A stretch of 64,000 bases of DNA, from positions 2,666,001 through 2,730,000 of the forward strand of contig NZ_JAFBCE010000001.1 in the NCBI RefSeq assembly GCF_016907555.1. Direction: 5' to 3'. Position 1 is the first letter of the stretch; each line of letters begins with the position of its first letter. The translations under genes were made by a program, and so were the position numbers. Under the pieces are notes generated by a model that was given only the letters and a program-made list of their open reading frames with translations, did not search any database and was not told the DNA's origin. The DNA comes from Microbacterium laevaniformans. Its GTDB lineage: Bacteria; Actinomycetota; Actinomycetes; Actinomycetales; Microbacteriaceae. Below are positions 42,593 to 51,840 of the stretch, piece after piece.

Positions 42593-43969
42593 TCAGTGCG
42601 GGTGGCCGCGGAGGGGAATGACGGCGGCGGGCAGCTCGTGCACCTTCGCGGAGGCCTCCTCAGCGAGCGGGTTGGTCGAGACTCCGTCAGCGTTCACGAG
42701 ACGACCGCCGACGTAGACGGCCTTCAGATTGCGCGGGCTCATCGCCAGCACGTACGAGCGCACCGGGTGCCAGAGCGGCCCGACGTCGGGGCGGCGCGGA
42801 TCGACCACGACGAAGTCGGCGAACTTGCCGACCTCGAGCGAACCGACGCGGTCGGCGACGCCCATGATCTCGGCCGATCCGAGGGTGTGCAGGCGGAGCA
42901 TCTGCTCGGGCATCATCGACAGCGGATCCTTCGTGCGCGCCCGCTGTGCGTAGATGCCGATGCGCATGTTCTGCCACGGATCGCTGACGTCGGTGCAGGC
43001 CTGGTCGTCGAGGCCGACGCCGACCTTCATCCCCATCGCGAGCATCTCGGGCACGAGCGCGATGCCCGAGGCGAGACGGCCGTTGGATGCCGGCTGCCAC
43101 GACATCGCCGCGCCGCCGGCGACCGACTGCGCGATGATCTCGGGCGTGGTCTGGATGAAGTGGCCGAACACGAGCCCGAGCTCGAGAGCCCCGGCATCCC
43201 GGTACAGCGCGAACTTCGACTGCTGGTGCTCGACGGCCTCGGGCGACTCCAGGAAGTGCGCCTGGTTCGTGACGCCGAAGCGGCGCATCGCCTCGACCTC
43301 GAACGCCGCGGCATCCGGGTGGGGAGACCACTGCACCTGGCCCATGATCGACGAGCCGAGCGCGTAGTCCGCATCGAACGTGCGGGTGTGGGCGACCTCG
43401 GCGGCGAAGCGGTCGAACACCTCGTCGGGAGTTCCGGCGGTGACGTCCATGCCGGCGGCGTCGACGAAGCGGATGCCGGAATCCCGCGTGCCCTCGGCCT
43501 GACGCCAGTGGTACTCGAGGCCCCGCAGGCCCGCGGTGCCGGTGCGCTTGCCGTCGACCATCGGCTCCCACGCCTGCAGCGGGTCGGTGAAGTTGTACGC
43601 CGTGGTGACTCCGTTCGAGAGGAAGTCGAGGGAGCCGTGCAGCGTCGCCCAGTAGAGCTGATCGGCGCTCATGTGCGCGGTGGTGCCGAGCATCGCGTCG
43701 CACCACCCGTAGAGGGTGTCGGCGACGCCGAGGCCGCGCAGACCGCTCGTGAACAGGTGCGAGTGGCTCGACACGAACCCGGGGGCGACGAAGGCGCCCG
43801 CGACGTCGAGGGTCTCGTCCGCGGTCGTGCCGACCGGCGGGGTGCCCGCGCCGAGGGCCGCGATGCGGCCATCGTCCCCGACCAGCATCCAGCCGTCCTC
43901 GACGTAGCCCGGGTCGTCCGTGCCGGTGGGGACGGTGATCAGACGGGCGTGTGTGACGAGCAGCGACAT
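42593..43969 (-). CDS. Amidohydrolase, purine/triazine deaminase-like
   Basis: A 458-residue metal-dependent hydrolase of the TrzA/AtzA/guanine-deaminase superfamily. Metal ligands are expected at HSH in GFVSSHSHLFTSGLRGLG (about residues 65-82), H in NQAHFLESPEAVE, H in LVFGHFIQT and D in VGVGLDDQACTDVSDPW. The C-terminal return strand is SLEVGKFADFVVVDP. In this cluster guanine, 8-oxoguanine or a related purine is a fitting substrate, but sequence alone does not decide. ATG 43969 is nearly leaderless. It is divergent from the LOG gene. Confidence 0.8.
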   Translation of the reverse strand: MSLLVTHARLITVPTGTDDPGYVEDGWMLVGDDGRIAALGAGTPPVGTTADETLDVAGAFVAPGFVSSHSHLFTSGLRGLGVADTLYGWCDAMLGTTAHMSADQLYWATLHGSLDFLSNGVTTAYNFTDPLQAWEPMVDGKRTGTAGLRGLEYHWRQAEGTRDSGIRFVDAAGMDVTAGTPDEVFDRFAAEVAHTRTFDADYALGSSIMGQVQWSPHPDAAAFEVEAMRRFGVTNQAHFLESPEAVEHQQSKFALYRDAGALELGLVFGHFIQTTPEIIAQSVAGGAAMSWQPASNGRLASGIALVPEMLAMGMKVGVGLDDQACTDVSDPWQNMRIGIYAQRARTKDPLSMMPEQMLRLHTLGSAEIMGVADRVGSLEVGKFADFVVVDPRRPDVGPLWHPVRSYVLAMSPRNLKAVYVGGRLVNADGVSTNPLAEEASAKVHELPAAVIPLRGHPH

Positions 43970-43976
43970 GCTGTGC

Positions 43977-44056
43977 ACGCTAATCAGGCCATGTTTCCGA
44001 CCTGTCACGGCGCGGAAACACCCGTGCACGAAGCGGAAACACGGGCGGATTAGCGT
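43977..44056. promoter_or_regulatory. Mirror-image divergent promoters with GGAAAC sites
   Basis: Both strands carry GGAAAC, 10 bases, then TAGCGT: minus 43998-43977 for the amidohydrolase and plus 44035-44056 for LOG. Outer arms CGCTAATC (43978-43985) and GATTAGCG (44048-44055) are perfect complements. A further GCGGAAACACCCG (44012-44024) lies 21 bases upstream of the plus site. Predicted starts fall at 43970 and 44063, that is on or next to the start codons. Confidence 0.65.
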
Positions 44057-44062
44057 CTGGTC

Positions 44063-44680
44063 ATGTCGCTATTCACGGTCACGGTCTTCTGCGGATCCTC
44101 CCCGGGCTTCGACCCGGTCTACGTCGAGGCGGCGCGCGCCGTCGGCACGGCGATCGGCCGCTCCGGCATGGCGCTGGTCTACGGCGGCGGCCACGTCGGT
44201 CTGATGGGCACGGTGGCGGATGCCGCCCTCGCCGCCGGGGCGGAGGTCACGGGCATCATCCCGCGGGCGCTCCAGGCCCGCGAAGCCGTCAACGAGGACC
44301 TGACCGAGCTGATCCTCGTCGACACGATGCACGAGCGGAAGATGCTCATGGCCGACCGCGCCGATGCCTTCCTGGCGCTTCCCGGCGGACCGGGAACGCT
44401 CGAAGAGCTCACGGAGCAGTGGACGTGGGCGCAGCTCGGCATCCACGACAAGCCGGTGGGGCTGCTCAACGTCGCGGGCTACTTCGATCCGCTGCTCGCC
44501 TTCGTCGCGAACATGCGCGACCGCGGCTTCACACACCCCCGTTACACCGACATGCTGGTCGTCGCGACCGAGGCCACTGAGGCGCTGGCACGACTGCGCG
44601 ACTACGTACCCCCGGCACGCACCGAGGCCTCGCCGGGCGCCGAGATGACCGGCGCAATGGCGTTGCCCGTGCGCCCCTGA
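44063..44680 (+). CDS. LOG-family nucleotide phosphoribohydrolase
   Basis: A 205-residue Rossmann-fold protein of the LONELY GUY family. The motif LPGGPGTLEELTEQWTWAQL (about residues 107-126) is the PGGxGTxxE active site, and GMALVYGGGHVGLMGTVADA lies before it. LOG enzymes remove ribose-5-phosphate from nucleotides such as cytokinin precursors or AMP. Placement in the purine cluster suggests it releases free purine bases for catabolism (inference). The transcript is predicted leaderless. Confidence 0.9.
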   Translation: MSLFTVTVFCGSSPGFDPVYVEAARAVGTAIGRSGMALVYGGGHVGLMGTVADAALAAGAEVTGIIPRALQAREAVNEDLTELILVDTMHERKMLMADRADAFLALPGGPGTLEELTEQWTWAQLGIHDKPVGLLNVAGYFDPLLAFVANMRDRGFTHPRYTDMLVVATEATEALARLRDYVPPARTEASPGAEMTGAMALPVRP

Positions 44681-44712
44681 GGGCGGCTGCCGGCCTCGTC
44701 CGCGTCCGCGTC

Positions 44713-44783
44713 CGCGAGACACCGGATGCGCACCGACACACCGGTACACAGACCGCGTCTCGGTGCACAGGCGGTGTTTCGCG
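44713..44783. repeat. Paired-arm intergenic repeat (family 2, copy 1)
   Basis: Outer arms CGCGAGACACC (44713-44723) and GGTGTTTCGCG (44773-44783) have one mismatch; inner arms GCACCGACACAC (from 44730) and GCGTCTCGGTGC (44755-44766) match partly. It lies between convergent LOG and amidohydrolase genes. A better copy is at 56080-56150. Confidence 0.7.
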
Positions 44784-44804
44784 GTCGGAGGACGCGGCGT
44801 CGGG

Positions 44805-46118
44805 TCAGACGCGCTCGGTGCCGCGCAGCAGCACGGCTTCGGCGAGGGCGCGGATGCCGTGGGCGACGTCTCCCGCGGAGACGGACTCGTCGGGGTGGTG
44901 GCTGACGCCGTCGGGATTGCGCAGGAACAGCATGCCGACGTCGGTCACGGCCCCCAGCGACATGCCGTCGTGCCCGGCGCGGCTGAAGATCACGGGCGGT
45001 GCATCGGAGCGCGGCGGAAGGGCCGCGCGGATGCCGCCGGCCACCACGTCCTGCAGGAGCGGTGCGCAGAACACCGCCGGGGCGCTGTGCACCTCGCGCG
45101 AACGCCAACGCAGAGCCCGCCGGCCCATGATCTCGTCGAGCTCGCGTGCGAGCGCATCCCACACGCGGTCGCGCTCGCCGTCGAACTCGCCGCGCAGATC
45201 GAGGGAGAACTGCACCTCACCCGGGATCACGTTGACCGCGCCGGGGAACGCTTCGAAACGTCCGACGGTGCCGACGATGTGGTGCTCGGCGGAGCAGATG
45301 CGCTCGACCGCCAGCGCCGCCTCGCTCGCGCCCAGCAGCGCGTCGCGACGCATGTCGTACGGCGTGCCGCCGGCGTGGCGGGCCTCACCCTCCACCACCA
45401 GCTGGAACCGCCGCGCCGACGCGATCGAGGAGACCACCGCGAGCGGCTCGCCCGCGCGGTCCAGCTCGGGCCCCTGCTCGATGTGCGCCTCCAGATAGCC
45501 CACGAGCTCATCGGGCCGACGGGCGGCCTCGCCGACGCGCGCCGGGTCGAGCCCGAACTCGAGGAATGCGCGGCGCAGGCTCACGCCATCGGCATCCGTC
45601 AGCTCCCACCACGCATCGCTCCACGTGCCGGCGACCGCGGACGATCCGAGCAGCGCCTTGCCGAAGCGGGTGCCCTCCTCATCCGAGAACGCGACGACCT
45701 CGATCGCGAAGGGCAGCGGCACGGTCCAGCCGTCACCGGCCGCGTCGCCGTCACCACCCACCGGCACGCGCAGCAGACGCACCACCTCCAGCGCCATCAG
45801 CACCCCGGCGATGCCGTCGTAACGCCCGGCGTCGAGCACCGTGTCCAGGTGCGAGCCGAGCATCAGAGCGGGAGCCGCCGGATCGCCGATGCGGCCGACC
45901 TGGTTGCCCGCGGCATCCTGCCACGTACGCATGCCCAGCTCGCGCATCCATTCCGCCGCCAGCCGGTTGACACGGGCGTGCTCGGGCGAGAGGTAGACGC
46001 GCTCGATGGATGCCGCAGCCGCGCTCACCCGCGCGAGCTCCTCGCACCGCGCCATGACGCGGCGCGCGGCGGCGGCGATGACGTCGGGCGCGGCGCGCAG
46101 GAGGGATGCCGAGGTCAC
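44805..46118 (-). CDS. Allantoate amidohydrolase (M20/HyuC family)
   Basis: A 437-residue binuclear metal hydrolase that would convert allantoate to ureidoglycine, CO2 and ammonia. Metal-site motifs are LMLGSHLDTVLDAGRYDG (about residue 78-95), VVAFSDEEGTRFG (about residue 130) and SRAGHDGMSLGAVTDVGMLF. The dimerisation segment has AHIEQGPELDRAG and ARHAGGTPYDMRRDA. N-carbamoyl-amino-acid hydrolases share this fold, and the urate cluster favours allantoate. GTG 46118 overlaps the aminotransferase stop by 4 bases. Confidence 0.9.
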   Translation of the reverse strand: MTSASLLRAAPDVIAAAARRVMARCEELARVSAAAASIERVYLSPEHARVNRLAAEWMRELGMRTWQDAAGNQVGRIGDPAAPALMLGSHLDTVLDAGRYDGIAGVLMALEVVRLLRVPVGGDGDAAGDGWTVPLPFAIEVVAFSDEEGTRFGKALLGSSAVAGTWSDAWWELTDADGVSLRRAFLEFGLDPARVGEAARRPDELVGYLEAHIEQGPELDRAGEPLAVVSSIASARRFQLVVEGEARHAGGTPYDMRRDALLGASEAALAVERICSAEHHIVGTVGRFEAFPGAVNVIPGEVQFSLDLRGEFDGERDRVWDALARELDEIMGRRALRWRSREVHSAPAVFCAPLLQDVVAGGIRAALPPRSDAPPVIFSRAGHDGMSLGAVTDVGMLFLRNPDGVSHHPDESVSAGDVAHGIRALAEAVLLRGTERV

Positions 46119-47425
46119 GGCGTCTCCGCGGACACGGCGACGGCCGCACCGGTGCGCGGCGCGTGCAGCGCCACGGGCGCGGCGGCGAACACGTCCGCGG
46201 CGGCCTCGACGCCCCCACCGGCCGGAACCGCGGCCCCGAACCGGCGCAGCACGCTCTCGAGGGCGGCGAGGGTGGTGAGCACGGCATCCTTCCGGGCGTT
46301 GTAACCCATGGTGCCGATGCGCCACACCTTGCCGTGCAGCGGGCCGAACGAGGTGCCGATCTCGATGCCGAAGTCCTCCAGCAGGGCCGACCGCGCGGCA
46401 TCGCCGGGCACACCCTCGGGGATCTCGACGGCGACGACGTTGCTCATCTTGTGGGCGACGTCGCCGAAGACCACCGAGCCCAGCGCCTCGACGCCGGCGA
46501 GCATCGCTCGTCCCGCCAGCTCATGGCGGGCGATGACGGCGTCCCGGCCTTCGATCAGCAGCAGGCGCGCGCACTCCCGGGCGCCGTAGAGCATGCTCGT
46601 CGCCTCGGTGTGGTGGTTGAGTCGGCGCGGACCCCAGTAGTCGAGGATCTGCCCCAGGTCGAAGTAGTTCGAGCGCACGAAATCGGCCGACGACTCGTCG
46701 CCGGGCTCGCGGATGCCCGCCTCGACCTTCTTCCGCGAGCGGATCACCTCCACGGCGCGTGCGCTGAGCGTGATCGGCGACGATCCGCTCGGACCGCCCA
46801 AGCACTTCTGCAGTCCGGCGGTCGCGGCATCCAGCCCCCACGCGTCGGCCTCGAAGGCGTTGCCGCCGAGCGATGCGGTGGCGTCGGTGTAGAACAGCAC
46901 GCCGTTGCGGCGGCAGATCTCGCCGATGTCCTCCAACGGCTGCAGCATGGTGGTGGATGTATCGCCCTGCACGAGGGCGAGCAGCGTCGGCTTCACCCGC
47001 ACGATCGCCTCCTCGATGACGGATGCCGGGAACACCTGACCCCAGTCGGTCTCGATCGTGTGCACCTCGGCGAGCGCCCGCTCGGCGATCTCGGCCAGCA
47101 GGTGTCCGAACCGGCCGAACACGGGGACCAGCACCCGGTCGCCCGGCTTCACGAGCGAGACGATCGCCGCCTCGATGCCGGCACGGCTCGTGCCGTCGAC
47201 CAGCAGGGTCGCCTCGTTGCGGGTGCTCCACACTCCGCGATACAGCTCCTGCGTCTCGGTCATCGTCGCCGTCATGAACGGGTCGTACTGGCCGACGAGC
47301 GGCGCCGACATGGCGGTCAGGACGCTCGGATAGGCCGAGATGGGGCCGGGGCCCATCAGCAGCCGCGCGGGCGGGGCGATCGGGCCGGGAAGGTTCGTCG
47401 GGCCGGGCGAGGAGGTGCTGCTCAT
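46115..47425 (-). CDS. (S)-ureidoglycine--glyoxylate aminotransferase-like (PucG)
   Basis: A 436-residue class V PLP aminotransferase. The PLP Lys lies in AATAGLQKCLGGPSGSSPIT (about residue 210), with TDATASLGGNAFEADAWGLD before it. The N-terminus has RLLMGPGPISAYPSVLTAMS, typical of alanine/serine-glyoxylate enzymes. Directly upstream of allantoate amidohydrolase, the PucG reaction (ureidoglycine + glyoxylate to oxalurate + glycine) is the best assignment. The C-terminal 35 residues are Ala/Val rich. ATG overlaps the amidase stop. Confidence 0.87.
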   Translation of the reverse strand: MSSTSSPGPTNLPGPIAPPARLLMGPGPISAYPSVLTAMSAPLVGQYDPFMTATMTETQELYRGVWSTRNEATLLVDGTSRAGIEAAIVSLVKPGDRVLVPVFGRFGHLLAEIAERALAEVHTIETDWGQVFPASVIEEAIVRVKPTLLALVQGDTSTTMLQPLEDIGEICRRNGVLFYTDATASLGGNAFEADAWGLDAATAGLQKCLGGPSGSSPITLSARAVEVIRSRKKVEAGIREPGDESSADFVRSNYFDLGQILDYWGPRRLNHHTEATSMLYGARECARLLLIEGRDAVIARHELAGRAMLAGVEALGSVVFGDVAHKMSNVVAVEIPEGVPGDAARSALLEDFGIEIGTSFGPLHGKVWRIGTMGYNARKDAVLTTLAALESVLRRFGAAVPAGGGVEAAADVFAAAPVALHAPRTGAAVAVSAETP

Positions 47426-49005
47426 ACGGATTCCGTTTCGGTGATGCGGGCGTGGAGGGCACGGCCGAGGCGCACGAGGGCGATGTCGGTGCCGGCGCGC
47501 GAGACGAGGCAGACGCCGACCGGTGCGGGGCCGCCCGCAGCATCGACGGTGAGCAGGGGCACCGACAGGGCGGGCAGGCCGCCGACGGCGGCCGGGGTCG
47601 TCAGGCGGAGGGTGTCGGTGCGCACGGCATCCACCTGCGCACCCGTGGCCGAGCGTGAGGGCGCCGGCCCGGGCACCGTCGGCAGCAGCAGCACGGCGTC
47701 GCGGACGAGCGCGTGCAACGTGTCGCGGAGGGGTTCCAGGGCGGCTCGGGCGGCGGACTCGTCGGCGGCGGTGACCGCGGCAGCGGCGCGGAAGCGCGCG
47801 GCCACGGCAGGTCCGGTCGAGCCGGGGTGCGCGCGCAGCCAGTCGCCGTTGTTGCGCCAGGCCTCCGCACCCTGCACCGTCCGGAACGGCACGAGATAGT
47901 CGTCGAGGTCGCCGAGCGAGACCTGCTCGATCGGCAGAGCGGATGCCGCGATCAGCTCCTCGAACGCCGCGCGCGTGGCCGGCTCGGCGGCGGCGAGCGC
48001 CTCGGTCGGCACCCGGAACCGCCACGGGAGGTCGGCGGCGGAGGCCCCGAAGACGGAGTCGGTCGAGTCGGAGCCGTCGTAGCTCAGACACCAGTCGGCG
48101 ACCGCCTGCAGCGTCGCGCCGTCGCGGGCGAGCCAGCCGACCGTGTCGAAGCTCTGCGCGAGAGGCAGCAGCCCCTGCCGCGGCACGAGATCGTGCGTCG
48201 TCCGCAGGCCCCACAGGCCCTGATACGACGCCGGCACGCGCACGGAGCCGGCGGTGTCGGTCGCGAGGGCGATGTCGGCGTGGCCGAGCGCGACGGCGGA
48301 TGCCGGTCCGCTCGACGAGCCGCCCGGCAGGGCGCCCGGCACCGCGGCGTTCGGCGGGGTGCCGTAGTGCGCGTTGTCACCCGCGATCGAGTACGCGAAT
48401 TCGTCGGTGCGGGCGATGCCCCGCAGCGACGCTCCGCCGCACAGCAGGTCGCCCACCGCGGGGGCGCTGGTGGTCTCGGCGCGGGCGGAGTCGAGGTAGG
48501 TCGGGTTTCCCGCACCGATGCGATAGCCCTTGATCGCGAAGAGATCCTTCACGGCGACCGTGAGGCCGGACAGCGGCCCCTCCCATGCGCCCTGGTAGAG
48601 CGGGTCGCCGACAGTCCGCCAAATCGAACGGTCGAAGGCCACCGAGCGGGGGGTGACGTGCGCGGCCGTGATGAGCCACCGCCCGTCGATCAGCTGCCAC
48701 ACCTGGGTCTGCAGACCGGTGCCGCCGGCAGCGAACCGGGAGACGGCGACGATGAGCGCCACCCCCTCGGCGAGCGGCCGGTACTCGACGCGCTCGATGG
48801 TGCGAGCCGACACCCCGCCGCGAGCGCCGCGGAACGCGCTGATCGCGTCGTGTCCGACCAGCAGCCCCGCGCCATCGCCGCGGAGCGTGCGGTCACCGGG
48901 AGCGAACGCGGCATCCAGGGCGTCGAGGTCATTCGTCAGGATCGCCCGCTCGTACCCCTCGAACGCCGCGCGCAGCTCGTCGGGCATGGTCTGAGCCGCC
49001 GTCAC
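47422..49005 (-). CDS. AtzH-like domain fused to amidase-signature enzyme
   Basis: A 527-residue fusion. Residues about 1-130 form an AtzH/SnoaL-like (DUF3225) domain: MPDELRAAFEGYERAILTND, VWQLIDGRWLITAAHVTPRS. The amidase-signature domain follows with catalytic Lys in LTVAVKDLFAIKG, and the Ser pair in GALPGGSSSGPASAVA and ATDTAGSVRVPASYQG. Position in the operon suggests hydrolysis of a late ureide or oxalurate/oxamate-like product (inference). GTG 49005 is chosen; the frame upstream runs into the repeat region. Confidence 0.88.
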   Translation of the reverse strand: MTAAQTMPDELRAAFEGYERAILTNDLDALDAAFAPGDRTLRGDGAGLLVGHDAISAFRGARGGVSARTIERVEYRPLAEGVALIVAVSRFAAGGTGLQTQVWQLIDGRWLITAAHVTPRSVAFDRSIWRTVGDPLYQGAWEGPLSGLTVAVKDLFAIKGYRIGAGNPTYLDSARAETTSAPAVGDLLCGGASLRGIARTDEFAYSIAGDNAHYGTPPNAAVPGALPGGSSSGPASAVALGHADIALATDTAGSVRVPASYQGLWGLRTTHDLVPRQGLLPLAQSFDTVGWLARDGATLQAVADWCLSYDGSDSTDSVFGASAADLPWRFRVPTEALAAAEPATRAAFEELIAASALPIEQVSLGDLDDYLVPFRTVQGAEAWRNNGDWLRAHPGSTGPAVAARFRAAAAVTAADESAARAALEPLRDTLHALVRDAVLLLPTVPGPAPSRSATGAQVDAVRTDTLRLTTPAAVGGLPALSVPLLTVDAAGGPAPVGVCLVSRAGTDIALVRLGRALHARITETESV

Positions 49006-49030
49006 GGGCGCCCGCCCCGGACCATGGCCC

Positions 49031-49265
49031 CGCGTGCACAACTCCGGAGTTGTGGTCCCAGACGGCCGAAAACAGCCCGGGATGGGCCCGTGGGCACCGA
49101 ATCTCCGGAGTTGTGAACGGCGGCAGCCGGGCGGCGAACGGCGGCGGCCGGGCGGGGAACGGCGGCGACGCCGCGTGCACAACTCCGGAGTTGTGGTCCC
49201 GGACGGCCGGAAACAGCCCCGGACGGGCCCGTGGCCACCGAATCTCCGGAGTTGTGGACGGCGGC
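49031..49265. repeat. Two copies of a paired-arm repeat (family 3)
   Basis: The 298-bp gap between the amidase and formamidase genes holds two near-identical units 141 bp apart (49031-49124 and 49172-49265). Each starts with the 18-bp perfect palindrome CACAACTCCGGAGTTGTG (49037-49054; 49178-49195) and ends with CTCCGGAGTTGTG (49103-49115 in copy 1), so 13-base arms face each other across about 53 bases. No gene is seen in the gap. Confidence 0.9.
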
Positions 49266-49303
49266 GCGCGGAGGCGGCGACATGCCGCGGCGGCGGCGGA
49301 CGG

Positions 49304-50413
49304 TCACGAGGCGTCCTCGGCGACCAACCGGGCCGGGCGGACGGCGGCGAAGTCCGCCTCGCGGATGCGCGCATGCACGCCGCAGACGATGTCGACGACC
49401 TGCGAGATGTCGAAGTCGGTGGCGGCCGACAGGTACGCGTAGGCCAGGTGCTCGGCCATGCCGTACCGGGCCTGCAACAGGTCGAGCGCGGCGCGCACGG
49501 CCTTGCGCATCGCCTCGTCGAGGTCGACGTCGAGCCCCGTCGGCACCAGGTACTCGTCGGTGCGGACGAGCGGGCCGGTCACCTCCCCGAACGCAGCGAA
49601 CGCCTCCGCGCGCGGCACCACGTCGAAGCGCAGCGTCGCGCGCAGCGACGCCTCGAGTGCTGTCAGCGCGACCTCGCCGTCGCCCTGCGCGAAGTGCGGA
49701 TCGCCGACGTACGCCAGCGCGCCGGCCACCTGCACCGGCAGGTACAGCACCGCCCCTTCCACGAGCAGGTTGATGTCGATGTTGCCGCCGTGCGCCCCCG
49801 GGGGCACCGAGTGGGGGCGCTCGTCGCCCGCGACGGCGACGCCCATCGTGCCGAGGAACGGCGCGAGCGGGAATCGCACGACGCGCTCGCCCCCGTCGAC
49901 GAGGGGCAGGATGCCGCGACCGTCCGACACCGGCGTGAACACGCTGACGTTCTCGGGCCCGCGCGGCAGCACCCCGACGAGCGCGCCCTTGCCGTGCCGG
50001 TTGGAGATGACCCCGTACGGCACGCGCGGCGCGAGATCGACGACGGTGATCTTCAGCAGGTCTCCGACCTCTGCGCCCTCGACGAAGATCGGCCCCGTCA
50101 CGACGTGCGGCCCGTCGAGCGCGGCGTCGCGGGCGACCGTCGCGGCGATCTCGATCGCGTCGGTGAGCACGTGCGCCGCGGGGACGCCGTGACCGGTGAA
50201 ATACCCGAGGGGGTCCTGGCCCTGGTCGGGCAGGATGCCCTCGTGGCTGACGGTGTCGATCGTCACCGTCGCGCCGGCGGCGATCGTCAGCACGGGCGCA
50301 TCGACGGCGCACGGCAGCCGCCCCCAGAGCACCGTCTCGGGGGATGCCGCGAGGTAGTGCGCGCCGGCGATGCGGCCCGATCCGGGCTGCAGGATGTCGA
50401 TGGTCTCGGTCAT
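49304..50413 (-). CDS. Acetamidase/formamidase-family protein
   Basis: A 369-residue FmdA/AmdA-family hydrolase that releases ammonia from a small amide. Features: VTIDTVSHEGILPDQGQDPL near residue 50, VVTGPIFVEGAEVGDLLKIT, VPPGAHGGNIDINLLVEGAV (about residue 205) and YAYLSAATDFDISQVVDIVC at the C-terminus. In this operon it may act on formamide or another end product of ureide breakdown. ATG 50413 overlaps the allantoinase stop by 4 bases. Confidence 0.9.
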   Translation of the reverse strand: MTETIDILQPGSGRIAGAHYLAASPETVLWGRLPCAVDAPVLTIAAGATVTIDTVSHEGILPDQGQDPLGYFTGHGVPAAHVLTDAIEIAATVARDAALDGPHVVTGPIFVEGAEVGDLLKITVVDLAPRVPYGVISNRHGKGALVGVLPRGPENVSVFTPVSDGRGILPLVDGGERVVRFPLAPFLGTMGVAVAGDERPHSVPPGAHGGNIDINLLVEGAVLYLPVQVAGALAYVGDPHFAQGDGEVALTALEASLRATLRFDVVPRAEAFAAFGEVTGPLVRTDEYLVPTGLDVDLDEAMRKAVRAALDLLQARYGMAEHLAYAYLSAATDFDISQVVDIVCGVHARIREADFAAVRPARLVAEDAS

Positions 50414-51840
50414 GATGTCGCTCCCTCGCGCATCGTGTCGGCGACGGCATCCGCACCGCCGGCCAGCAGCTCGATCCCCGGCCGGGCCCGCACGTCGTCG
50501 TCGCCCGCCCGGTACACGACCGTTCCGCCGACCACGGTGGTGACGACGCCGCCCCGCATGGCGCGCCCATCCCACGGTGACAGCTTGTGCCGGTAGAGCA
50601 GGCGGTGCGCGTCGACGGTCCACGACCGTTCCGGCGCGAAGACGGTGAGGTTCGCTCGCGCCCCCGGCGCGATGACGCCGAGTCCCGGCATCCCGGCGAT
50701 GCGGGCCGGTCCGGTCGTGAACAGCGGCAGCAGGCTCTCCAGCGGGATGCCGCGGCGCGCCGCCTCGGTCCAGACGCTGGCGAACCCGGTCTGCACGCCC
50801 GCGATGCCTCCCCATGCCAGGCCGAAATCGCCGCCCCCCGCGGTCTTCAGCGCAAGAGTGGCGGGTGAGTGGTCGCTGACGATGGCGTCGATCGTGCCGT
50901 CGAGCACGCCCTCCCACAGCAGGTCCTGGTTGGCGCGACCGCGGATGGGCGGGCAGCACTTGAACGCGCTGGCCCCGTCGGGCACCTCTTCTGCGGACAG
51001 GGTGAGGTAGTGCGGGCAGGTCTCGACGGTGAGGCGGATGCCGTCGGCCTTCGCCGCGCGGATGGCATCGAGCGCCTGTCCGTCGGCGACGTGCACGATG
51101 TGGGCGCGGGCGCCGGTGGCGCGGGCCGCGTCGATGACGGCGCCGATCGCCGCCTCTTCGCTCACCGGCGGGCGGCTGCGCAGAAACGTGTCGTAGTGAC
51201 GTCCGAGCTCTCCCGCCGGCCCCGCGCCGACGTCGACGGCGGCCTCGTGCAGGTGTGCCTCGTCTTCGGCGTGCGCGATGAGCAGGCCGTCGAAGGCGGC
51301 GATCTCGGTGAGCGCGGCGTGCAGGCCGGCACGGTCGAGGTGGCCGAACTCGTCGATGCCGCTCGGCACGAGGAAGCACTTGAAGCCGACGACGCCGGCG
51401 CCGGCGAGGTGGCGCAGGCGGCCGAGGTTCTCGGGGACGGCGCCGCCCCAGTAGCCGACGTCGACCGCGAGCTTGCCCGCGGCCGCGGCCCGCTTGGCGG
51501 CGAGCGCCTCGGGCGTGGTCGTGACGGGCACCGAGTTCAGCGGCATGTCGAACACGGTCGTGATGCCGCCCGCTGCGGCCGCGGCGGTGCCGGTCGCGAA
51601 ACCCTCCCAGTCGGTGCGCCCCGGCTCGTCGAGGTGCACGTGCGAGTCGACGAGTCCCGGCAGCAGCACCTCGTCGGCGCCGAGCACGTGGAGGTCGGAG
51701 GATGCCGCGGCATCCGCTTCCGCCGAGCGCCCGGGCAGGGTGACCTCGGCGATCACGCCGTCGACGATCCGCACCTCGGCGGGGCGGAACGCCCCGTCGA
51801 TCCAGGCGCGTTCGGCGCGGATCACGCTCACATCTGCCAC
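50410..51840 (-). CDS. allB: Allantoinase
   Basis: A 476-residue cyclic amidohydrolase opening allantoin to allantoate. Binuclear site: HVHLDEPGRTDWEGFATGTA (HxH, about residues 66-85), the carboxylated Lys in GVVGFKCFLVPSGIDEF, H in LLIAHAEDEAHL, H in AHIVHVADGQALDA, and D in AIVSDHSPATL. The DEPGRTDWEGF context is typical of allantoinases rather than dihydroorotases. In-frame GTGs at 51840 and 51831 are both possible starts. The gene overlaps the racemase stop. Confidence 0.94.
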   Translation of the reverse strand: MADVSVIRAERAWIDGAFRPAEVRIVDGVIAEVTLPGRSAEADAAASSDLHVLGADEVLLPGLVDSHVHLDEPGRTDWEGFATGTAAAAAGGITTVFDMPLNSVPVTTTPEALAAKRAAAAGKLAVDVGYWGGAVPENLGRLRHLAGAGVVGFKCFLVPSGIDEFGHLDRAGLHAALTEIAAFDGLLIAHAEDEAHLHEAAVDVGAGPAGELGRHYDTFLRSRPPVSEEAAIGAVIDAARATGARAHIVHVADGQALDAIRAAKADGIRLTVETCPHYLTLSAEEVPDGASAFKCCPPIRGRANQDLLWEGVLDGTIDAIVSDHSPATLALKTAGGGDFGLAWGGIAGVQTGFASVWTEAARRGIPLESLLPLFTTGPARIAGMPGLGVIAPGARANLTVFAPERSWTVDAHRLLYRHKLSPWDGRAMRGGVVTTVVGGTVVYRAGDDDVRARPGIELLAGGADAVADTMREGATS

